Shown: positions 39,397 to 49,865 of the stretch, one piece after another | Layout of the letters: each line of letters begins with the position of its first letter | How positions within the stretch are numbered: position 1 is the stretch's first letter | Source of the DNA: Companilactobacillus heilongjiangensis | GTDB lineage: Bacteria; Bacillota; Bacilli; Lactobacillales; Lactobacillaceae | DNA: 64,000 nucleotides | Reading direction: 5' to 3' | Assembly (NCBI RefSeq): GCF_000831645.3 | Contig: NZ_CP012559.1 | Coordinates: forward strand, 558,001-622,000 | Program-made: the position numbers and the translations under genes | The notes under the pieces: generated by a model | The model's input: only the letters and a program-made list of their open reading frames with translations | Told to the model about the DNA's origin: nothing | Database searches by the model: none

Positions 39397-39438
39397 ACAA
39401 CAGCATATATAAATAAGAAAATGAAGAAGGTGGAAAAA

Positions 39439-41370
39439 GTGGGTATTATTCATGAACTACCAGTAGAACTAAGTAACCAGATTGCCGCTGGGGAAGTTAT
39501 TGAACGCCCCGCATCAGTCGTGAAAGAGCTGGTGGAAAATTCCATCGATGCACAAGCCACGCAAGTTTTGATTACAGTCAAACAAGCAGGTTTAAAATCA
39601 ATTGAAGTTAATGATAATGGAAAGGGGATTTCAGCAGACGATGTTGAGGTCGCCTTTTTACCGCATACGACTAGTAAAATTTCTACTGATCATGATTTGT
39701 TCAATGTCAGAACTTTGGGATTCCGTGGTGAAGCTTTAGCCAGTATCGCCTCTGTTTCTAAGCTGACTGTCTTAACAAGTCAGGATGGCAAGTCCGCTGT
39801 TCGAGCTAAGTTTTCTGGAAATGAGTTGCTCAAGAAAGAAACTTTTGCCCGCTCAAAAGGCACGACCCAGACGGTTGAAGATTTGTTCTTCAATACACCA
39901 GCTCGCTTGAAATATGTGAAATCATTGCATACCGAATTGAATAAAATTGTCGACATCGTTGACCGTTTAGCCATGGGACATCCCGAGATTTCTTTCCGCT
40001 TGATCCATGAAGGCAAGGACCTTGTTTGGACGTCTGGCAACAACAATTTACAACAGACAATTGCTGGTATTTATGGTCGAACGATTGCCAGTCACATGTT
40101 AGATTTTGAAAATTCTGACCCCGATTATGAAATCAAAGGTTACTTTTCAAAACCTGATACAACACGTTCAAATCGATCATATATTTCGTTGATTCTAAAC
40201 GGTCGTTACATTAGAAACTTCCAGTTAGCGAATGCGGTTATCCGTGGCTATGGTTCTAAATTGATGGTGGCACGTTATCCAATTGCGGTCATTGATATTA
40301 CCATGGATCCGGGATTGGTCGACATCAACGTTCATCCAACTAAACAGGAAGTGCGTTTGTCCAACGAAGGTCACATCAGTGATTTAATCAGCCAAGGAAT
40401 CAAAGAACGTCTGTCCAATCAGAATTTGATTCCCGATGCTGTGAAAAATCTGGGTCGCAAAGATACCACCCAAACGGTTGATACATATAAGCCAGAACAA
40501 ATTAGTTTTGATGATATAAAGTCAATTGATAAAATTAATGAACCATTAGGAAATACAGCAACCGAGACTCCACAGCCCGTCGACTATTCAATTTCTAAAC
40601 GAGTTGAAACACCGATGACAGGGATGCCAATTTTTGAAGATCCCGAGCATTTACAATCATGGGACCAACGCATGTTACAAGAGTCGGCTAAAAAGGTGCA
40701 TGTGGTTGCTCCAGATGAACCAGCACCAACCAATGAATCTCAACCTACAACTGAAGAGTCCGAGTTTCCAGACTTACGCTACATTGGTCAGATTCATGGA
40801 ACTTATTTGGTAGCTGAAAGTAAGGACGGCTTTTATTTAATCGATCAACATGCTGCGCAAGAGCGTGTCAATTATGAGTATTACCGTCAAGAAATTGGTA
40901 AAGTTTCCAACGACCAACAGAAATTATTGGTGCCAATTGTCCTAGAATATCCCAATTCCGAAAGTATTTTGATTCGAGAGAAAAAGCCAGTTTTGGAAAG
41001 TATCGGCTTATATTTGGAAGATTTCGGTCAGAATAGTTTTGTCGTTAATACGCATCCAACATGGTTTGTCGAAGGTCAAGAAGAGTCGACAATTAAAGAA
41101 ATGGTTGACTATGTTTTAAATGATTCTAAAATCAGTGTGGCAGCGTTTCGTGAAAAGAATGCTATCATGATGAGCTGTAAACGTGCTATCAAAGCTAATC
41201 ACCATATCACCAGCCAAGAAGCAAGTCAGTTGCTCCACAATTTGACCAAAGCTGAGAATCCATATAACTGTCCCCATGGACGTCCTGTCTTGGTAGAATT
41301 CAGTAATAAGGATCTCGAAAAAATGTTTAAGAGAATTCAAGATCCACATGATACCAGAGAGAGTGAGTAA
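39439..41370 (+). CDS. mutL: DNA mismatch repair protein MutL (endonuclease type)
   Basis: 643 aa from GTG 39439, with GAAGGTGG upstream and the standard IHELPVELSNQIAAGEVIERP N-terminus following; the frame extends further up into repeat copy 12 but that is not coding. GHKL ATPase motifs NSIDA and GFRGEALASIASVS. The C-terminal DQHA-x2-E-x4-E endonuclease metal motif is intact (DQHAAQERVNYE), as is CPHGRP. Such MutL nicks the new strand in organisms lacking MutH. ruvA starts 3 nt later. Confidence 0.96.
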   Translation: MGIIHELPVELSNQIAAGEVIERPASVVKELVENSIDAQATQVLITVKQAGLKSIEVNDNGKGISADDVEVAFLPHTTSKISTDHDLFNVRTLGFRGEALASIASVSKLTVLTSQDGKSAVRAKFSGNELLKKETFARSKGTTQTVEDLFFNTPARLKYVKSLHTELNKIVDIVDRLAMGHPEISFRLIHEGKDLVWTSGNNNLQQTIAGIYGRTIASHMLDFENSDPDYEIKGYFSKPDTTRSNRSYISLILNGRYIRNFQLANAVIRGYGSKLMVARYPIAVIDITMDPGLVDINVHPTKQEVRLSNEGHISDLISQGIKERLSNQNLIPDAVKNLGRKDTTQTVDTYKPEQISFDDIKSIDKINEPLGNTATETPQPVDYSISKRVETPMTGMPIFEDPEHLQSWDQRMLQESAKKVHVVAPDEPAPTNESQPTTEESEFPDLRYIGQIHGTYLVAESKDGFYLIDQHAAQERVNYEYYRQEIGKVSNDQQKLLVPIVLEYPNSESILIREKKPVLESIGLYLEDFGQNSFVVNTHPTWFVEGQEESTIKEMVDYVLNDSKISVAAFREKNAIMMSCKRAIKANHHITSQEASQLLHNLTKAENPYNCPHGRPVLVEFSNKDLEKMFKRIQDPHDTRESE

Positions 41371-41373
41371 ATT

Positions 41374-41961
41374 ATGTTTGAATATTTAAAAGGTTTAATA
41401 ACCGCAGTTACCCCTTCATATATCGTGGTGGACGTTCAAGGCGTGGGCTATAAAGTCCAAGTTGCCAATCCTTATCGTTATGAAGAAAATCAAGAAGCCA
41501 GAGTTTATGTCGAGCAAGTAGTTCGTGACAATGAACAAGCTTTGTATGGATTCTATGACTTAAATGAAAAAAATATTTTCCTACATTTAATTAGCGTTTC
41601 CGGAATTGGACCAAAGAGTGCTCTAGCCATATTAGCTGGTCAAGACTTACAAGGCTTAATTCACGCTATCGAAAATGATGACGTTAAATACCTAACGAAG
41701 TTTCCTAAAATCGGTAAGAAAACAGCTCAACAAATTATCTTGGATCTGTCAGGTAAATTTACAGCCGAAGGTCAGATGACATTAGGCGAAGCACCAGTCG
41801 AATTCAGCTCAGGCAATCAAGAGCTAGAAGACGGCCTAGCAGCATTAGAATCATTAGGCTATTCACCAAAAGAAATCAGTCGTATCAAACCACAATTAGA
41901 GAAAGAAAATCTCAAGAGTGCCGACGAATATCTACGTGCAGGATTGAAGCTGATTAAATAG
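41374..41961 (+). CDS. ruvA: Holliday junction helicase subunit RuvA
   Basis: 195 aa. N-terminal OB fold (MFEYLKGLITAVTPSYIVVD), two helix-hairpin-helix motifs (SVSGIGPKSALAIL; FPKIGKKTAQQII) and a C-terminal RuvB-binding UBA-like domain. It tetramerises on four-way junctions. 3 nt after mutL. Repeat copies 13 and 14 separate it from ruvB. Confidence 0.96.
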   Translation: MFEYLKGLITAVTPSYIVVDVQGVGYKVQVANPYRYEENQEARVYVEQVVRDNEQALYGFYDLNEKNIFLHLISVSGIGPKSALAILAGQDLQGLIHAIENDDVKYLTKFPKIGKKTAQQIILDLSGKFTAEGQMTLGEAPVEFSSGNQELEDGLAALESLGYSPKEISRIKPQLEKENLKSADEYLRAGLKLIK

Positions 41962-41963
41962 GG

Positions 41964-42136
41964 GGCCGCTTCCGGTTTCGAGGGAGATTCTACACGCGGT
42001 GGGACCGGTGCGAGCCAAGGTCTCGCGCCGCGCTTTTGAGCTTCGCAAGAAGCGCGAATCTCAAAAGACGTCCGTGGAGTAAGAGCTAAAGCTCTAACAC
42101 CACTGCAGTTCGAATCTCCCTCAAAACCTCCAGCTA
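41964..42136 (-). repeat. Structured intergenic element copy 13 (class B, minus; left member of pair 13/14)
   Basis: Terminal arms 41974-41990 and 42112-42128 pair over 17 bp with one mismatch. P4 is GC-rich (GGTGCGAG/CTCGCGCC type). Its GGC end is 2 nt after the ruvA stop. Copy 14 faces it across 126 bp. Confidence 0.92.
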
Positions 42137-42262
42137 ATGTATCTGTTAGTTGGTTTGTGGTCGAAGATTTAGAATTACTATTGAATGAATATTTGTGTTA
42201 TATCAATTAGTGAATATGAAATGAAAATTTGTTGATTATGATAATGATTTAGAGAAATAAAT

Positions 42263-42443
42263 TAGTCGGAAGAGATGAGAGTATTAACCAGCTGTGGGTG
42301 TGGCGTTATGGCTTTAGCCATTACACCACCGGGCGAGTTTGGAGACTTGCGAACTTTGCAAGGCTTCAAACCGAGGTTCGAGACCGCACTTTGGCTCGGG
42401 CCGTTCCGCATAGCAGGTTAATACTCTCATCTCTGGAGACGAC
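42263..42443 (+). repeat. Structured intergenic element copy 14 (class A, plus; right member of pair 13/14)
   Basis: Perfect 19-bp terminal arms 42271-42289 and 42416-42434, identical to the arms of copy 21. P4 has two G-T wobbles (GGTTCGAG with CTCGGGCC). Ends 10-20 nt before the ruvB Shine-Dalgarno sequence, so it lies in the ruvB leader. Confidence 0.94.
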
Positions 42444-42475
42444 CTCATATATTTCAAGAAGGGAGTTGTCAAAAA

Positions 42476-43504
42476 ATCGAACATAATGAAAATGAAGACG
42501 AACGGCTTACTGATGCCGACTCGCTTGATAATATCGAAGATATTGTAGAACAAACGCTACGTCCTCAAAGCTTTGACCAATACCTAGGTCAAGAAAAAGC
42601 TAAAAAGGAATTGGATGTCTACATCAAAGCAGCTAAACAACGTCAACAAACCCTAGACCATGTCTTACTATATGGCCCTCCCGGGTTAGGTAAGACAACT
42701 TTGGCAATGATTATTGCTAACGAAATGGGTGTCAATATTCATACAACTACTGGTCCTTCGATTGAAAAATCTGGTGACTTGGTTGCTGTTTTGGATGAAT
42801 TGGAACCTGGTGATGTTTTATTTATTGATGAAATTCACCGTATGCCTCGAGCAGTTGAAGAAGTTTTATATTCAGCCATGGAAGATTTCTATATCGACAT
42901 TATTGTTGGTCAGGGCAGTGAATCTCGTTCATTGCATCACCAACTAGTGCCATACACTTTGATTGGTGCCACAACTGCTGCTGGTAAGCTTTCAGCGCCT
43001 TTGCGAGATCGGTTTGGAATTGTCGAAAGAATGGAGTACTATACCATAGATGAATTGTCTAAGATTGTTTTCCGTTCAGCTAATGTCTTGAATATTAACG
43101 TCGACGAAGAGGGTGCACATGAGATTGCCAGAAGGTCTCGTGGAACACCTAGAATTGCCAATCGACTATTAAAACGAGTTCGTGATTTTGCTCAAGTTGC
43201 CAATAAAGATACGATTGATTATGACATGGCCGAGTCAGCTTTGAACCAGTTGCAAGTTGATGATGCTGGGTTGGATCATATCGACAGACGAATTATGGAA
43301 ATGATCATTGAACTTTATAATGGTGGTCCAGTTGGTCTAAAAGTTATTGCCGCTAATATCGGTGAAGAACAAGAAACAATTGAAGAAGTTTATGAACCAT
43401 ATCTTATGCAAATGGGATTCTTAAAGAGAACTGCTAAGGGTCGTGTTGTAACAAGAAAAGGTTATGAACACTTGGGTATGCCATACCCTGAAAAAAACGA
43501 GTAA
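42476..43504 (+). CDS. ruvB: Holliday junction helicase subunit RuvB (probable AUC start)
   Basis: 342 aa if translation starts at ATC 42476, with AGAAGGGAG 10 nt upstream. The in-frame N-terminus [20 protein letters not shown] followed by [12 protein letters not shown] aligns with RuvB (Bacillus MDERL...VIEQSLRPQ). The first ordinary start in frame is TTG 42611, which would remove that conserved region. Walker [14 protein letters not shown] and sensor/arginine-finger blocks are intact. RuvB is the AAA+ motor for branch migration. Confidence 0.93.
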   Translation: MEHNENEDERLTDADSLDNIEDIVEQTLRPQSFDQYLGQEKAKKELDVYIKAAKQRQQTLDHVLLYGPPGLGKTTLAMIIANEMGVNIHTTTGPSIEKSGDLVAVLDELEPGDVLFIDEIHRMPRAVEEVLYSAMEDFYIDIIVGQGSESRSLHHQLVPYTLIGATTAAGKLSAPLRDRFGIVERMEYYTIDELSKIVFRSANVLNINVDEEGAHEIARRSRGTPRIANRLLKRVRDFAQVANKDTIDYDMAESALNQLQVDDAGLDHIDRRIMEMIIELYNGGPVGLKVIAANIGEEQETIEEVYEPYLMQMGFLKRTAKGRVVTRKGYEHLGMPYPEKNE

Positions 43505-43521
43505 AGTGATTTACTCGTTTT
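43494..43521 (+). terminator. Hairpin overlapping the ruvB stop
   Basis: AAAACGAGTAAA pairs with TTTACTCGTTTT around GTGA. The T-run is only four long, so termination may be weak and queA may be reached by read-through. Confidence 0.55.
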
Positions 43522-43570
43522 GGCGTATCTGAAGAATTCCGTTAAACCAGCTATCAAAGGAGAATTTTAT

Positions 43571-44608
43571 ATGTCACTATCAACAGAAGATTTTGATTAC
43601 GATTTACCAGAAGAGCTCATCGCTCAGACACCAATTAAGGATCGGGACCAATCAAGACTTTTAGTTCTTGACCACGAAACGGGAGAGTATCAAGACAAGC
43701 ATTTTTACGATATTTTGGATTATTTGAATCCAGGCGATGCTTTGGTAATGAACAATTCCCGTGTTCTTCCAGCTCGTTTGTACGGTAGTAAAGAAGATAC
43801 TGATGGTCACGAAGAAGTCTTGTTATTGAATAATATTGAGGGCGACAAGTGGGAAGTTTTGATGAAACCTGCTAAGCGTGCCAAAGTTGGTACTAAGGTT
43901 CAATTTGGTGAAGATGGTCAACTTGAAGCTGAAGTGCTAGAAGATTTGGAACACGGTGGCAAGATTATCGAATTTCATTATCAAGGTATCTTTATGGAAA
44001 TTTTGGAAAAATTAGGTGAAATGCCTTTGCCTCCATATATCAAAGAAAAGCTTGATGATCCTGACCGTTATCAAACCGTTTATGCGAAAGAAAATGGCTC
44101 AGCCGCTGCTCCAACTGCTGGTTTGCACTGGACAAAAGAATTATTGCAAAAGGTTGAGGATAAAGGTGTTAAGCTAGTTTATGTTACTTTGCACGTTGGT
44201 CTAGGAACATTCAGACCAGTTACTGAAACTGACGTTGACAAGCACGTGATGCATTCAGAATTTTATCGTTTGGATGAGGATTCAGCTAAAACTTTGAATG
44301 ACGTTAAGAAAAATGGCGGCAAGATTGTTGCGACCGGAACAACTTCAATTAGAACTTTGGAAACAATTGGAACGAAGTTTAATGGTGAAATTAAGGCAGA
44401 CTCTGGTTGGACTGATATTTTTATCAAACCGGGCTACCAATGGAAAGTTGTCGATGAATTTATCACTAACTTCCACTTGCCAAAATCAACATTAGTTATG
44501 CTTGTAGCAGCATTTACAGGTCGAGAAAATATTTTGAACGCATACCAACACGCTGTTGAAGAGAAGTATCGTTTCTTCAGTTTTGGCGATGCAATGTTCA
44601 TTAAGTAG
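43571..44608 (+). CDS. queA: tRNA preQ1(34) S-adenosylmethionine ribosyltransferase-isomerase
   Basis: 345 aa from ATG 43571 after AAAGGAGA; a longer frame from 43520 lies in the hairpin and is unlikely. QueA motifs [45 protein letters not shown] and [14 protein letters not shown]. It converts preQ1 in tRNA to epoxyqueuosine. Followed 9 nt later by tgt, the preceding enzyme of the pathway. Confidence 0.97.
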   Translation: MSLSTEDFDYDLPEELIAQTPIKDRDQSRLLVLDHETGEYQDKHFYDILDYLNPGDALVMNNSRVLPARLYGSKEDTDGHEEVLLLNNIEGDKWEVLMKPAKRAKVGTKVQFGEDGQLEAEVLEDLEHGGKIIEFHYQGIFMEILEKLGEMPLPPYIKEKLDDPDRYQTVYAKENGSAAAPTAGLHWTKELLQKVEDKGVKLVYVTLHVGLGTFRPVTETDVDKHVMHSEFYRLDEDSAKTLNDVKKNGGKIVATGTTSIRTLETIGTKFNGEIKADSGWTDIFIKPGYQWKVVDEFITNFHLPKSTLVMLVAAFTGRENILNAYQHAVEEKYRFFSFGDAMFIK

Positions 44609-45760
<1,152 letters not shown>

Positions 45761-45850
45761 AATATTTTGATAAGAAAAACCTACTAGTATGGAAACAATT
45801 TAAAATCTTTGTTACTCTATACTTATGCAAATTATTAAGAGGTGGAAAAT

Positions 45851-46333
45851 TTGAATATGCTTACATTAGGTGCCGCAGGTGCCGGTGGCTCGATGACACT
45901 TTTGATTTTCGTTGTTATTATGTTCGTTGGTATGTACTTCCTATCCATTCGTCCACAAAAGAAACAACAACAAAAACGTCAAGAAATGCTTAAAGAAATG
46001 AACAAGGGTGACAAAGTTGTTACACTTGGTGGTATTAAAGGTAGAATCGCATCAATCGACCGTGAGAACAAAGAAGTCGTTGTTGACTGTGATGGAATTT
46101 ATCTAACATTCGACTTGAACTTCATTCGTCGTTCAACTCCTGCTGATAAAGCAACTACTGATGCCGTTAAAGACGACAAGTCAGCAGCTGAAGAAAATGC
46201 AGAAGCAAAGACTGATGCAAAAGATGATGCTAAAGAAGTAGAAGCTCCTGCAGAAGATACAGCTGCTAAAACTGAAGAAGCACCAAAGTCTGACGATGCT
46301 GCTAAAGATGATACAAAAGAAGAAACAAAATAG
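45851..46333 (+). CDS. yajC: Preprotein translocase subunit YajC
   Basis: 160 aa from TTG 45851, chosen because AGAGGTGG is 5 nt upstream; GTG 45842 and ATG 45857 are alternatives. One membrane helix (MTLLIFVVIMFVGMYFLSI) and the conserved RPQKKQQQKRQEMLKEMNKGDKVVT... region. The C-terminal 60 residues are a long Asp/Glu/Ala/Lys low-complexity tail. Accessory to SecDF. Confidence 0.93.
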   Translation: MNMLTLGAAGAGGSMTLLIFVVIMFVGMYFLSIRPQKKQQQKRQEMLKEMNKGDKVVTLGGIKGRIASIDRENKEVVVDCDGIYLTFDLNFIRRSTPADKATTDAVKDDKSAAEENAEAKTDAKDDAKEVEAPAEDTAAKTEEAPKSDDAAKDDTKEETK

Positions 46334-46343
46334 TTTTAAATAA

Positions 46344-46379
46344 AAAAGATTGAAATCCATGGTGGCTCAATCTTTTTTT
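46344..46379 (+). terminator. yajC terminator
   Basis: AAAGATTGA pairs with TCAATCTTT across a 12-nt loop, then T-run. Confidence 0.88.
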
Positions 46380-46396
46380 GTTTGGTTTTTTAAATA

Positions 46397-46577
46397 TGCC
46401 GCCGGAGGGGGACAGGGATTGGGAGTACCGCTATGGGACCGACTTGAGCCAAGGTCTCAAGTCTCGATTTTGAGCTTCGCAAAGTACGCGAATCTCAAAA
46501 CTCGTCCGTGGAGTAAGAGCTAAAGCTCTAACACCACTGTCACAGCGGTCTCCCATCCCTGTCCCCCTCCGGCTAGT
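46397..46577 (-). repeat. Structured intergenic element copy 15 (class B, minus; left member of pair 15/16)
   Basis: Terminal arms 46401-46424 and 46551-46573 pair over 23 bp with one bulge. Lies just after the yajC terminator. Copy 16 faces it across 368 bp, which contain a small gene. Confidence 0.93.
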
Positions 46578-46694
46578 TTAACTATTGAATTTGAGTCATT
46601 TATCTAATCGGGCAGAAGATATAATCCATATTATTTGCTTTAAAACTTGAAAATGTTATAACTGATTGACTGGATAGAATTTGGAGATTAATTT

Positions 46695-46847
46695 ATGACT
46701 GATAAAGAGAGAAGTTCAAAACAGATAAAAGTTTCAAATTTAAGTAAGAAATCTCAAGCAAAGCTGAAAGAAATCAAACAGAAGCAAGGCTTAAAAACTG
46801 ATGAAGAGGCAATTGAGTATTTAACAAGTTTCTTTGCCAAGAAGTAA
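46695..46847 (+). CDS. Small ribbon-helix-helix-like protein
   Basis: 50 aa: MTDKERSSKQ then a strand IKVSNLS, helix KKSQAKLKEIKQKQG and helix KTDEEAIEYLTSFF, the strand-helix-helix order of Arc/CopG-type DNA-binding proteins. ATG 46695 has TTGGAG upstream, and a terminator follows. It sits alone between facing repeat copies 15 and 16. Function is not known; DNA binding is inferred from pattern only. Confidence 0.65.
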   Translation: MTDKERSSKQIKVSNLSKKSQAKLKEIKQKQGLKTDEEAIEYLTSFFAKK

Positions 46848-46865
46848 ATTATTAAAGATAAATAG

Positions 46866-46913
46866 AGAAGATGATATTCCAAATATTAGGAAGTCATCTT
46901 CTTTTTGTTTTTT
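46866..46913 (+). terminator. Terminator of the small RHH-like gene
   Basis: AGAAGATGA pairs with TCATCTTCT across a 19-nt loop, followed by T-rich sequence. Confidence 0.78.
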
Positions 46914-46945
46914 TAATATCAAATATAATCAAGCCAATAAAAAAA

Positions 46946-47128
46946 TTAGTTGGAAGAGCCGAGCATATTCATCTGCAGCGAAAGTGGCGTTATGGCTTTA
47001 GCCATTACACCACCGGGCGAGTTGGAGACTTTCCGTATTTTGGAAAGGCTTCAACCGAGGTTCGAGACCGTACTGTGGCTCGAACTGTACCGCGCAGCAG
47101 AATGAATATGCTCGGCTCTGGAAACGGC
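46946..47128 (+). repeat. Structured intergenic element copy 16 (class A, plus; right member of pair 15/16)
   Basis: Perfect 18-bp terminal arms 46955-46972 and 47102-47119 (AGAGCCGAGCATATTCAT). P4 closes as GGTTCGAG with CTCGAACT (terminal G-T). Lies about 150 nt upstream of zwf; the remaining gap is AT-rich promoter-like DNA. Confidence 0.93.
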
Positions 47129-47279
47129 ATCCTTAAATAGTATAAGTAATATTGTTTGCCTTAAAGTATGCTCTAAGGTCTAATATTAATAATGTAAAAA
47201 ATAATAAGTCAATAATGCAGATGTTTAATAATTCATGATGTAAAATGTAAGTACATGATACTGTCAAAAGGAGCTTAAA

Positions 47280-48716
47280 ATGGTTAAAGAGAGAGCAGCA
47301 ATTTTTATTATTTTTGGGGGTTCTGGTGACTTAGCTCACCGTAAACTTTATCCTTCGTTATTCCGTTTGTATAAATCAGGATTCTTAAAGGATCACTTTG
47401 CCGTCATTGGAACGGCTCGTCGTCCTTGGAGTGATGATTATTTCCGCGAAACTGTTGTCACTTCTTTGAAAGAATCATTTGATGATGATGAAGCAATTAT
47501 GAAGGAATTTGCACAACACTTCTTCTATCAATCACATGATGTTAATGATTCTGAACACTATATCGCTTTGAAAAACTTAGCTGCCAAACTAGATGATCAA
47601 TTTGATGCTGGTCACAACCGCGTTTACTATATGGCAATTGCGCCTAGATTCTTTGGAACTGTCGCTGAACACATCAATTCTGAAGGTTTGAAAGCTGAAG
47701 GTTACAACCGTTTGGTTATTGAAAAGCCATTTGGCCGTGACCTCGATTCCGCTTGCGAATTGAATGGCAATATTTCTAAAGCCTTCCCAGAAGACGATAT
47801 TTATCGTATCGATCACTATTTGGGTAAAGAAATGATTCAAGCTATTCCTAATATTCGAGCTCATAATGACAAATTTGAAGAAGCTTTAAATAGCAAATAC
47901 GTTTCAAATATTCAAGTTACTTTGGCTGAAGCACTCGGTGTTGAGGATCGTGGTGGTTACTATGAAACCGCTGGTGTTTTACGTGATATGGTTCAAAATC
48001 ACATCATGCAAATTATCGGTGCCGTTGCTAGTGACGAGCCAGAAGCAACTGAGGCAAAAGTTATTCACAAGAACAGAACTGAATTGTTCAATAGTTTGAA
48101 AGTTTTGACACCTGAAGAAGTTGACAAAGACTTTGTTCGTGGTCAATATGACACTGATGAACTTGCTGAAAACAAGGCTTATCGTCAAGAAGATAATGTT
48201 GCAGAGGATTCACAAATCGAAACATTTACAGCTGGTAAGATTCAATTTAACTCTGAGCGTTGGAGTGGCGTACCATTCTACGTTCGTTCTGGTAAGAGAA
48301 TGCCTGCTAAATCTTCACGAATCGATATTGTCTTCAATGAAAAAGTTGAAGAACTTGGAATCAGACCTAATACTGTTGTTACATTGTTGATTGAAAAGGT
48401 TGATGGACATAAAGTTTTGATTAACGGAATTGATTATAAAGATTCTAAGCAAGACTTTATCAAGTTGCCTGATGAAACTAAGACTGATAAAGCTCGTGAA
48501 GCTTATGAAAGTTTGATTATCGATATCCTTGCTGGTAATAGAATTCACTTTACCCTTTGGGATGAATTGAGAAGTACTTGGAAATATATCGACGCTATTA
48601 GACAACGTTGGGACAGTCAAACAGCTGATTTTCCTAACTATCTTAGCGGAACTATGGGTCCAGATTCAGCTGAAATGCTTTTGGAACGTGACGGCAATTC
48701 ATGGATTTGGGACTAA
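47280..48716 (+). CDS. zwf: Glucose-6-phosphate 1-dehydrogenase
   Basis: 478 aa. NADP-binding FIIFGGSGDLAHRKLYPSL at the N-terminus, active-site RIDHYLGKE and the IEKPFGRDL loop. First step of the oxidative pentose phosphate/phosphoketolase route. ATG 47280 follows AAAAGGAGC. The dinB Shine-Dalgarno overlaps its stop codon. Confidence 0.97.
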   Translation: MVKERAAIFIIFGGSGDLAHRKLYPSLFRLYKSGFLKDHFAVIGTARRPWSDDYFRETVVTSLKESFDDDEAIMKEFAQHFFYQSHDVNDSEHYIALKNLAAKLDDQFDAGHNRVYYMAIAPRFFGTVAEHINSEGLKAEGYNRLVIEKPFGRDLDSACELNGNISKAFPEDDIYRIDHYLGKEMIQAIPNIRAHNDKFEEALNSKYVSNIQVTLAEALGVEDRGGYYETAGVLRDMVQNHIMQIIGAVASDEPEATEAKVIHKNRTELFNSLKVLTPEEVDKDFVRGQYDTDELAENKAYRQEDNVAEDSQIETFTAGKIQFNSERWSGVPFYVRSGKRMPAKSSRIDIVFNEKVEELGIRPNTVVTLLIEKVDGHKVLINGIDYKDSKQDFIKLPDETKTDKAREAYESLIIDILAGNRIHFTLWDELRSTWKYIDAIRQRWDSQTADFPNYLSGTMGPDSAEMLLERDGNSWIWD

Positions 48717-48731
48717 AGGCGGTGTTGTCTC

Positions 48732-49865
48732 ATCTTTTTAAAGATTCCAATTAAAATTGAAGAAAACCGAAAAGTCATCCATGTTGACATGGATGCTTTT
48801 TTCGCATCTGTGGAAGAACGGGAACATCCCGAATATAAGAAAAAATGTTTAATCGTTGCTCAAGATCCACGCAAGCATAATCACCATGGAGTTGTAACAA
48901 CTGCAAATTATAATGCTCGTAAGTATGGAGCCCATTCGGCTATGCCAGCTCAACAAGCAGTCGACTTGATTCCTAAAGATAAATTAGTTATTACGCCACC
49001 AAATTTTGAACTCTACCGCAGTGTGTCTAATCAGATTCACGATATCTTTGGCGATGTGACTGACAATTATCAGACCGTTGCCTTGGATGAAGCGTATCTG
49101 GATGTCACGCATAACAAGTTGGGCGAAGTGAATACCATTAAACTAGCAAATTACATTCAGCAACGAATTGTTAAAGAGACTGGTTTAACGTGTTCTGTTG
49201 GGATTTCTTATAATAAATTTCTAGCTAAAATGGCGTCGGATTATCGCAAACCGTTTGGTCGAACGATTATCCTAGGTAAGTATGCAAAAGAATTTCTCAA
49301 ACCAATTCCTATTGAAAAATTCAATGGTATCGGTAAGGCAATGCAACAAAAGCTTCACGATATGGACGTCTATACTGGTGAAGATTTACAAAACATTGAC
49401 CAAGATGAATTTTTGAAGAAGTTTGGCAAAATGGGTTACGTAATTTATAAACGAGTGCATGGCATTGATGATTCCCCAATTGAGGGTCACCGTTTGCGTA
49501 AGTCGATTGGTCGAGAACGGACTTATACTCGTAATCTAGTTACGGATGAACAAATTGACAAAGAACTGCATTTTTTAGCAGAGTTGGTCAGTAAAGATTT
49601 AAAGAAACAGCGTCAACATGGTAAGACGGTTGTCCTGAAATTGCGTAATTCGGAGTTTGAAACTATTACGAAACGAATGAGTTTTCAAGATTACGTCCAA
49701 ACAAAAACGGATATTTATCGTGTTGCTAGGGATATTTATGATAAATTAAAGGTGAGAGATCAAAAGATTCGTTTATTGGGGATCACGATTACTAATTTAG
49801 ATCCATTATCGTATGAAGAGGTTTCTTTAAACTTGTCTTACAAGGGGGACAATATTAATGAATAG
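48732..49865 (+). CDS. dinB: DNA polymerase IV (probable AUC start)
   Basis: 377 aa if started at ATC 48732, with AAAGGCGGTG 7 nt upstream. The first ordinary start in frame, ATG 48789, lies inside the catalytic motif RKVIHVDMDAFFA and would remove the metal-binding Asp of HVD. Other Y-family residues (ALDEAYLD, SVGISYNKFLAKMAS) are intact, followed by the helix-hairpin-helix thumb and little-finger domains. Begins 15 nt after zwf and overlaps nrnA by 8 bases. Confidence 0.92.
   Translation: MFLKIPIKIEENRKVIHVDMDAFFASVEEREHPEYKKKCLIVAQDPRKHNHHGVVTTANYNARKYGAHSAMPAQQAVDLIPKDKLVITPPNFELYRSVSNQIHDIFGDVTDNYQTVALDEAYLDVTHNKLGEVNTIKLANYIQQRIVKETGLTCSVGISYNKFLAKMASDYRKPFGRTIILGKYAKEFLKPIPIEKFNGIGKAMQQKLHDMDVYTGEDLQNIDQDEFLKKFGKMGYVIYKRVHGIDDSPIEGHRLRKSIGRERTYTRNLVTDEQIDKELHFLAELVSKDLKKQRQHGKTVVLKLRNSEFETITKRMSFQDYVQTKTDIYRVARDIYDKLKVRDQKIRLLGITITNLDPLSYEEVSLNLSYKGDNINE

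Noticed and set aside
39295-39438. An N-terminal extension of MutL reaching into repeat copy 12
   Set aside because: The extension translates the repeat. The GTG at 39439 has a good Shine-Dalgarno site and begins the conserved IHELP sequence.
42486-42550. A frameshift restoring ruvB to ATG 42486
   Set aside because: The frame from that ATG reads [13 protein letters not shown] and ends at a stop after about 20 codons. The RuvB-like residues lie continuously in the ATC frame, so no shift is needed.
42611-43504. ruvB starting at TTG 42611
   Set aside because: It would delete about 45 conserved residues including [12 protein letters not shown], and no Shine-Dalgarno sequence precedes it.
48700-48790. 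LexA/SOS box in front of dinB
   Set aside because: No CGAAC-type dyad is visible near zwf-dinB or ruvA-ruvB.
48789-49865. dinB starting at ATG 48789
   Set aside because: It would remove the catalytic HVD aspartate, and no Shine-Dalgarno sequence is suitably spaced.
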